From the NCBI GenBank assembly GCA_963082975.1, contig OY720350.1:767001-831000 (forward strand): 64,000 nucleotides of DNA, written 5' to 3'. The first letter of the stretch is position 1, and each line of letters starts with the position of its first letter. This document shows, one piece after another, positions 29,224 to 38,544 of the stretch. This DNA is from Labia minor (Eukaryota; Arthropoda; Insecta; Dermaptera; Spongiphoridae). Under the pieces are notes generated by a model that ran no database searches, had not been told where the DNA came from, and saw only the letters and a list, made by a program, of their open reading frames with translations. A program made the position numbers and the translations under genes.

Positions 29224-31659
29224 TATATGTTTAAAATCTTTTCATATTACTTGGATTAATTCAAATTTAGTTCATCATTTTCGAAATTTTTTAAATATAT
29301 ATATATATTATTATTTATTTATTTGTATTTTGTTGTAATTATATGTTCAAGCGTATCATACCAAAATTCCCTCTGATGTTGGGCTCGGAATAAAATTTTA
29401 TTTTATTTAATAATTAAGAAAATTAAGGCCACATTTAATAAAAAAGAATGACAATTTTTTAAAATGTTAATTATATTTAATGTTTGAGGCAATGTTGAGA
29501 AGGTGTTCATACATGTCCTCATTTGTCATGGTGGCCCATTTGTCTTTTGTCATATCCACCAAGTCATACAACCGATTGTAGGCAGTGCGTTGGTCTTTGC
29601 GAGGTGGATGTGGGCCAGCACCTATGTCGTTGTGGGTGGTGTTGAGGCTTATTAGTGTCACTTCTTGACGAATGCCATCCAAAAGTCATAGAGTGATTTG
29701 TCATTTGGGTTGATAGGAATGGATGAATTTTTTTAATTCAACTTGAAAATAACCCGTATAATAAAGAAACCTAAACATACATACATATATATTATATATA
29801 TATTAAATATCATTACTTAAAAAAAATTAAGCAATAAAAGATGGCAGAATATTTTTAGTTTTAATTTAATAAAACAAGAATGATTAAACAATTTATTTAT
29901 CATTTTGATTATATTTAACCAAAAAAACTTTATAATACCTTTTTTAAATATTAAAACTGATAATTTATTAAATTATTCAAAGTTTTACTTTTGTTTTATT
30001 TTCGGATGTCAATATTATACAATTCAAATATATTTATATATATATTTATTCCATTTATTTTTTTTGAGTCTTCAAAAAAATTGATTGTTAAAGGAAGAGG
30101 AGGAATAGAATGCCAGATTATATCCATAAAATGGTTTCCGGTTCACAGACTTTCGGGAACGAAGGGTCACCCAAGAGTTAGTATAAGTCCTTTGTCAATA
30201 AAGGGGGAGGGAATTTTGGTATGTATTCATGTTCAAGGTCAGTCTATTTATGTAAAACTTAAATTTTCTAGAAGTTTTTTTTTATTTTTTAATTCAAATC
30301 TTTCAATTATCTTTTATTATATAACTTAAAATTAATTTCAACTCAAGGTGAATCAATTATAAACTCATATTTTTCCAATAAAAATAAAATGTTTTATTTT
30401 ATTCTTTACTCTACTTTCAAAGGCTTTATTAATCTTTATTGATAAATAATACATTGGATTTGCATTCCTATAATATGTATGTAGTAGAATTTGATATATT
30501 TAAATTCTTGTTATTAAATAGACATCTCTTAATTTTACATATTGTCTTAAAAAATTAAATAAATTACATTTCCGTTTATAAATGATCCATCCTTGAAAAA
30601 GTAATATCATTTTTTATTTATTTAATATTTTTTAGTAATGTATTATTCTAAGAAAAATATTTATTTGGAAACTGTGAATGATTTATTTGAGTTATTGGTA
30701 TTAGAACAAACAAATATACTAAAAGAAGTACAAAAATATTATAATGACTGGAAGGTAATTTGTAAAACTAAAAATTTTAAATTTCCACAAAAAAATAAAA
30801 TTAAAACAAAATTAATATATCTATAAATTAACTATAAAATAAGATAAATGTTTTTTAGATATTTAGAACGTAACTAAAATTGATACAATGGTTGGTAGGT
30901 TAGTGTGGAGAGTCTGTTGGAATAAAGAAAAAAACAAATGCAAAATTTAGATATAGATTGTATATATTGATATCATTAGAGATAAATGCCATTTGAAATG
31001 AAATAAAAATGTTTCTTTTCTTTGTTTGCATTGGAGCACCCACGGTACCATTGAATTGATAAATCCACTTCCTGATGACAAATTTATATATTAACTAACT
31101 CCCGAAACAAGAAACAATTTATAATTATATTATATAAATAGTATATAAAAGATGTATGTATGTATGTAATATAAAAACGAATAATGTAATATAGAATATA
31201 ACAATTTTTAGAAACCCTATATTTTCTTATATTATTAATTAAATTGAAAAAGTATTTGTTAGGTGTGCAATTTTCTAAGAAAAATTGACGTTTATTAAAA
31301 TATACTTCTTTTATATACATAAGTATATTTAATCGAATAATAAAGTTATCATAAAACATAGGTTTTTAACGCATATTTTATAACGTTTTTATTGTAATTT
31401 ATTGAAAATTAAATTTAAAACAATTTTACAATCCCAAAATAAATTCATTGTACATGAAGAACAAATTTTATAAAAGTCAAACATTCTCGAATGATTTACC
31501 TAGTAATTCTAAACTTGTAAATAGAGAAAAAGGCTGTTAGATCTAGTAACAAGAAAAAAATTCAAAAAAATAGATTAAATAATTAAACAAATTTTTAATT
31601 TTTTTATAAGAAATTATTTTATTTATTGGCCATAGAAATGAAAAACAATAAAGAATTCA

Positions 31660-31699
<40 letters not shown>

Positions 31700-34600
31700 T
31701 AGGTTGTTCAATAAGTTTGCGGAACGGAAATGAAACCAATTTTGCCAGTTTGGAGGTTAATCTATAAACAAAATTCCTTTTGCATCCCAAAAACCTGATG
31801 GTAACACCTTCTTGGTTGATTTTTGCACATGAACTCGCTTCGGCGCCGAAGAGCGGGTTTCACGCCACTCCTTAACTTCCTGTTTTGATTCATGGTCATG
31901 ATGGTAGTCCCAAGTCTCATCCATTGTGATAAATCGACGGATAAAGTCGCTTTTATTCTTCTTAAAATCCTCCAAATGTTGCTGGCAAAGTCGCATTCGA
32001 ATGTGTTTTTGCTCCATCATTAGAGAATGCGGCACCCATTTTGCACATCGTTTTTTTAAACCCAAATTAACACTCAAAATATTTCTCCCTGTGCCTAATG
32101 AAATGCCTAAAGCCTGTTAAATCTCTTTCAGTAAATCGACGGTCTTCCAATACCATATCTTATCGCTCCGCGAACTTATTAAACACAACCTAGTATATAT
32201 CTATATAGATATATACAATATTTTTAAAACAGATCTGGATCTTTCTGGATCTCTCATTTGAACAAGATTTTAACTAGATTTATATATATAAATTGAATTT
32301 ACTATTAAACAAATTATAGATTTAATTTTCGTATTCAATGTACTATTGTGATCTTAAAGTCCTATTAGCATTACTTTTACTCTTTTAATAAAAATTTTTG
32401 AAATCATTTACCAGTTATTATATTAAATTAGTCGTATCTTTGTATTTTATTAATATTTTAACTGATCTGACAACTAAAATAAATGAAAATTATTTTTTCA
32501 TTCTATTGAGGTTGAAGAATATAAGTAAAACCATTTAATTTTTATTTCTATATTACCAATAATATTTTTTTAAATTGACAATTTCAAAAAGCTAAATCAA
32601 GAAAATAATTAGTCAATCCATTGTTATGCAAACGAATTGTTTTTCAATTATAAATATTTATATTTAAATTAATTTTATTATAATTGAATTATTTATAATT
32701 TAATCAAATAATGGTATGTAAAAATTCATTATAAATTTAACAAAATACAAATTTAAACAATTATTTTAGTAAAGTATTTTTAAACCATTACTATTCATAT
32801 TTATTAGAAATACATCTTTTTGTATATATATAAGATAATTGATCATAAATAATTTATAAAATTTTATTTAATTTTTACCGACCGACGATAGTAAGGGAGG
32901 TATTGTTTTCACACCAAATTTCACATGTGGAGATTTTTACATATCTACACGAATCATGCATTTTCTAAACAGAAAAAAGTATTTTTAAGCATGATGTCTG
33001 TCTGTCCGTCCGTATAGATGTGTACAGCCTGAACAGCTCAACCGATTTTGATGAAATTTGGTATATTTACTTAATGCATCAGTGGGATGAATTGATCAAC
33101 TTTTGGTGCAAATCCGGAAACCGGAAGTGGTAGTATTAGCGATCGACGATAGGAAGGGAAGGGTTATTTTCACACCAAATTTCACATGAGGAGATTTTTT
33201 ACATATTATCACGAATCATTCACTTTGTATTTGTTTTATTATATATTATATAATGATAATGAAGGAAATTAAAACTTTGCTGCTTTTAAATAAAACAATT
33301 TCATACAAATCAACAAATTAATTTTGATATTTGAACTTACATAATTGATGTTTTCATTTTAATTGAAATTTCTGATATTTTTTTATCTTGATTTCAATTA
33401 GTCAGATAAACTAGAATTATTTTTAAAAAAAATATCAAAACTTAATAAGAATAATTTTGAATAATTAAATATTTTCGATGAAGTTTCTAGTTAGTTGATA
33501 TATTTTCTATGTTATTTGCTTTTCGACTGTTACACCGCCATCATATGAAGTTGAGAATAAGATATTTAATGATAATGAAATAACACATCTCTACTGTTAA
33601 ATCTTTTAATTTTATTTTAATAATTTTAAAATTTATTTTAAAAAAAGATACTCTAAAAAAATATTTTTGTTTATATATATATATTTAATTTTTTTCCTTT
33701 TTGTTTAGATAATTCCGAATCTTCAAACTTCTCAAGCTTCGTCGTCATCGTCTAATAATAATATCTCTAATATAATTTCTACACCTACGACTCCTACAAC
33801 AATTTCTTCAACTACAATTCATTTTCAAGAAAACACTTCTTCAACCGTTACATTAGTTAATCCTATTAATTCAAATGTTTTATCTATATCCCATCAACTA
33901 CAAGAGTATCCCACTTCCACTTCAATTGTTTCTCCTAATAATTCAGATATTTTCTCTACGCTATATCAACAACAACAACCTCAACAAAGTGAAACATCAA
34001 ATCTGATGTCTTTGGCAACTAAGAAGTCTATCCTTGATATTCAAGCAATAACAAAAACTCCACTTACGACAGCAATATCCACAATACGTAGATATTATTT
34101 TATTTTATTTTATTATATTTTATAATATATATATATAAGTATTTTTCATTTTAAAGTTTACATTGAAATTTGACTTAAATTAATTAATTAATTGAAACAA
34201 TCAGGGTCCTCTCGAATGATATATTTCATCTTACTGTTAGATAAGGTCCTAGTTAACTAATGGGTCTGGCAAAAAGTTCGCAGCCTTTTTTCCTATAGAC
34301 CACTGGTTTTCAAACTTTCTGGAGACGCCGAACCCTATACGGTAATATATTTTTCAACGGTACCCTATAGAATTAATATTAATATTAAATTAATACCTAA
34401 AAAAATACGTTATATTCGAGCTATACGGTATTTTACTTTTTTTATTATACCAAAGAATGATAATTCAAAAATGAAAAACTAAGGAAAAAATAACGATAGA
34501 CACAGAACCCTTGGGCTTGGTTCACGGAACCCAGTTTGAAGACCACTGCTATAGACAAATACAAAATCAAATTACTTCGATAATACAGATAATAGAACCA

Positions 34601-37600
34601 CCATTAAAGCCACCAATACTTTATTTTATATTGTTTTTTCCTTGTTTTGTCAATCCTTTCTTTTTTTATTCTTTTATATTTTATATTTTTTGTATTTCTA
34701 AGTTGTTACCATCCCAAAAAGTGGATTGAAATATAAGATAGATACAATGTATAATCATTTCTTAAATAAATAAAAAAAATTAAAAAAAAATAATTAATGC
34801 TAATTAGAAAGGTCACACTTTGAGCGTTAGATTGAGTGTCAATATCTTCGCTACTAAAAATAAATGAAATCGAGCCTTTGCTGAAACGTATCATAACGGA
34901 TGATGAAAAGTGGGTCACGTTCGACCATCAAGAGACAAAGGTCGTGGCCAAAGGAGGATGGTGAACCGTTTATACCAGCGGTTGCCAAAGTGGTGGTCCG
35001 CGAGAAAATTTCGCTGGTCCGCAGAAAAATGTGGAATATACTTACTCATCATGTTAAGTTATGTTTTAAGATGCATTAAAACATGATTCAAATCATAACT
35101 ATACGTGATAAGTTATAAAAACTCAATGTTTATGTATTCTTTGATCACAATTTTTATTTATAAATATATTTAACACTTAAAAAATCCTATTAGTGGTCCG
35201 CGGGATTTAAATTATGAATTAACTGGTCCGTGAGGTCAAAAAGTTTGGCGACCGCTGGTTTATACAGTCCCCAAAACATAAATTGACATCAAAAAATCTG
35301 GAGTCACTCCACTTGACTAAATAATATTTATTAAACCAGCGCGTGTTTGGCTCTTTGTTAATGGCACCACGTCACGTGTTAAAAAATTAATTCCGGTACT
35401 TTCAGCGATTCAATCAAGCTGAAATTCTATACCAATAGCAGTTTTATACTATTTTTAATCATGTGAAAAATTATCAAACATATATCTTTATTTTTAATGT
35501 CAGTTTAGAGGGAAAAAAATGAAATAGTAGGTAGTTAATGACCCTCTTCCGGTTGAGCTACATTTCTCCAAAGTTGATAGAAAACTACGACTTTTAAATA
35601 ATTCTCGTGCACCAAATTTCATCATTCTAGCTCAAACCGTTTTTGCATAATCTTGTCTACATACACACACACAGAGAGAGAGAGTGAGAGAGAGAGACAT
35701 TTTTCTCAACCATACAAGTGAAAATGACTCAGGGACCTTCAAAATGTATAAAAACTTCAAAATCTCGACATCGAAAATTTTCGTGATCGCAATACTATTT
35801 ACATGGCGAGATAGTAAAAATGTGATGATAAATGTATGGTGGGATTGGAAGAGAATTATTCACCATACTTCACAACTCTATTGTAAACATTTAAACAGAT
35901 TACGTCTTGCACTTGCAAGAGAACTGCCCGAATTAAATAATAGGAATCATGGATAGTACGGGCATATCACCTTCTGAATATCATTTATAATTTATACTGA
36001 TCTTTTCAAAACTCTCTTAAAAACTGAATTTAAAAGAAACCTGTGATTCAGTTTTTCAATCAGAAACCACAGAAATTCTTTACAGATGGCATCATAATGG
36101 TTTTGCCTGAAAAATAGCGAAACATTGTCAATAATAATAATGACGCATATTTGGTTTAAATAAATTCATTTTCATATAATAATAAAAAGCCGGAGTGTCC
36201 TCCCCTAGACTTTCCCGCATATAAATAGGTAATTAGGTTATTATTATTATGTTTTAACAACAATAAAAATAAACAAACTAATTAATTTAAATTATAAAGT
36301 AAAATGGTTTAACACTCTATTATATATACACCCAAGCCTCGCTTTACGGCCTAGATACGTTCCGCGAAACTTGGCCGTAAAGCGAAAGAGCCGTATAACG
36401 AATCAATTATTCTAATACGTATTCATACAAATTCAATGGGATCGGTTCCAAATTTGATAAATATATAATATGGTTTAGCATTCAAAATGCATTTTATTTT
36501 TTTATTTTGTTTAAATTATAAACATATTTAACAAGAACATAAATTGTACATAAAATAAAAAACTCCAAAAACATTACATAATTTTTAAATAAAAATGAAA
36601 CAACAAAAACCTACAGATCACTGTCACCATCATTTTGCGCTGGTAGTTTGAAAAAATTGTCTAAAGTTGTTTGTCTTGCCTTGTCTATTTCTTCCTTTAG
36701 TGATTTATAACAACTAATGGCTGAGTTAATTCCTCGAGACACATTAGCGCTACGTTCGACGTCAGGATCGTTTTCAAGGAGGATGTTTATTCCTTGTTCA
36801 AAATAAGAAAAAGCGCTCGACATGATTTTTGATGTTAGCTGTTTGGATACAACAGGCTCTGTATCTTCATCAATTGCCGGTTCTGCTTGCAACTGAATGA
36901 GTTCCTCATATGAAAGGGGTTCCCTATCAGCTGCAAGTAGATCCAGCACATCAGATTCGTTTAAATCTACAAAACCGAGATCATGTGCTAAATCCAAAAT
37001 GTTTTGTCTAACTTCAGGAAGGAAATTAACTTCTGCATCGGTAGTTTTTATACATTCTGGCCATATTTTTTTCCAAACATGGTTCATTGTTGTCGATTTT
37101 AATTCCTTCCAGGATTCACTAATGTTCTCAACAGCATCCTTGATATTATAGTTTTTCCAAAACGTTTTAATTGATGATGTACCATCGGTTTCACTTATAT
37201 ATAGTTGTTGGAATGTTCGGCGTAGGTAATATGCTTTAAACGTGGCTATTGCACCCTGATCCATTGGTTGGATCAGAGCTGTTGTATTTTTCGGAAGGTA
37301 CTCAATCATCACATCTTCTGATAGTTCGGATAAATTAGTAGGATGCCCTGGTGCATTATCTAAAATTAGCAAAGCCTTGTTGCTTAAGTTATTGTCTCGT
37401 AAATATTTTTTGACTTCTGTACAAAAGTGATTTTTGAATCAATCCTCAAAAATAGCTTGGAGGAATGAAAAAAAAGCCGTTATAGCAAAACATTTTAGGC
37501 CGTATATCGAAAACGTACCTTAATTAAAGAGGGCCGTTATAGCGAAAGGCCGTATAAAGAGCGGCCGTATAGCGAGGCTTGGGTGTATTTATAATTTACA

Positions 37601-38512
37601 CCTAACGCTACTTGTATAGGTAAAATGTCACTTCCGGTAGTCAGATCATGATGACATTTGGTATCTGAATTTTTTTCATATTTTTAAATCTATATACAAA
37701 ATAAGAAGCAAATATCTCGAAGCAAACTGGTACTTTACTTGAAAGGTAAACGCAACCAGTGTAGGTAAAGTACCATTTCCGGTTAACCGATTTTGACGAA
37801 ATTTTGATAGAAATCTACAAACTGTGAATAATATCGTTGTACCAAATTTCGAAGTCCTAGCTTGATTAGTTTTTGAGTAAATTTGCTTACAGACATTACA
37901 TACATACACACACACAGACATAATTCGAAAAATGGTATTTTCCGACTCAGGGAGGTCTAAAACGTCAAGATCTATCGAAATCTCGAAGTCGAAATTTTTG
38001 ACGATTCCAATACTTCCCTTAACCGAAGTATGCGGGAAAGTAAAAAACGAGATGATATTTTTTTAAAAAGGCCGCTAACTTTTTACCAGATCCAATATTT
38101 AATTCAAATGCAATATAAAGAAAAAATTAAGATCATTTCAATAAATTAAAAATAACGCTTAATGTTTTTTTCTGATTGTAATGCAACCTTCCTCATTCTT
38201 CTGTGATTTCCCATTTTTTTTTCTATTCAGTTCATTTTCATTTTCAATTAAACTGAAAACTCAATGAATTTGCATTTCATTTTTTTTTGTTTTTGTTTTG
38301 TTTTTTAGGTTTACGAAAGATTTTATTTCATCGTGCTATAATTTTTGAAAAGAATTATCTTTTTACTTTAGAATTACTTTATAGTTTTACATCATTAAGA
38401 TCAATGAAAGAATTTATGAGATTACAAATGTGTTCCCCAATAAATATTCAATTTTTAGAATTTAATAGAAATGATGAGCCTGTATTATTTAAAGAACTAG
38501 AAAAGTAAATTA

Positions 38513-38544
<32 letters not shown>

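Larger units (their letters stand above)
30755..33708. other. TDRD5-like intron 14
   Basis: It contains a mariner derivative at 31699-32193 preceded by a (TA)n tract (about 31662-31698), and a dispersed repeat at about 32878-33195. Otherwise AT-rich with nothing recognised. Confidence 0.5.
36207..38040. mobile_element. TTTCCCGCATA-ended element interrupted by Tigger
   Basis: The left end ACTTTCCCGCATA (about 36207) and the right end TATGCGGGAAAGT (about 38028-38040) are inverted. The right half (37600-38040) is related to 35530-35830 (CTTCCGGTTNA..., ACCAAATTTC, ACACACACACAGA, GACTCAGGGA). Without the Tigger the element would be about 0.58 kb. The class is not recognised. Confidence 0.5.
34260..38095 (+). 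mobile_element. Outer mariner remnant hosting several insertions
   Basis: The left end ATGGGTCTGGCAAAAAGTTC (TA before it at 34258-34259) and the right end AACTTTTTACCAGATCCAA (TA after it) are inverted matches over about 24 bp. Inside, + strand 34867-34963 codes RIITDDEKWVTFDHQETK, the mariner block around the first catalytic Asp, followed by a stop. Once the inserted elements are discounted, little over 1.5 kb remains. The pairing of the two ends across so much inserted DNA is inference. Confidence 0.55.
34088..38308. other. TDRD5-like intron 15, nested transposons
   Basis: This 4.2 kb intron is almost wholly made of nested elements: an outer mariner (about 34260-38095), two hAT-type inserts (34301-34548, 34976-35257), a TTTCCCGCATA-ended element (about 36207-38040) and a Tigger inside it (36329-37585). 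A related repeat copy lies at about 35530-35830. The remaining bases next to the exons are AT-rich. Confidence 0.6.

Noticed and set aside
29467-29682. Minus-strand 71-codon open frame as a gene
   Set aside because: No recognised family, no splice or neighbour support, and it lies inside a host intron. It could be a decayed repeat.
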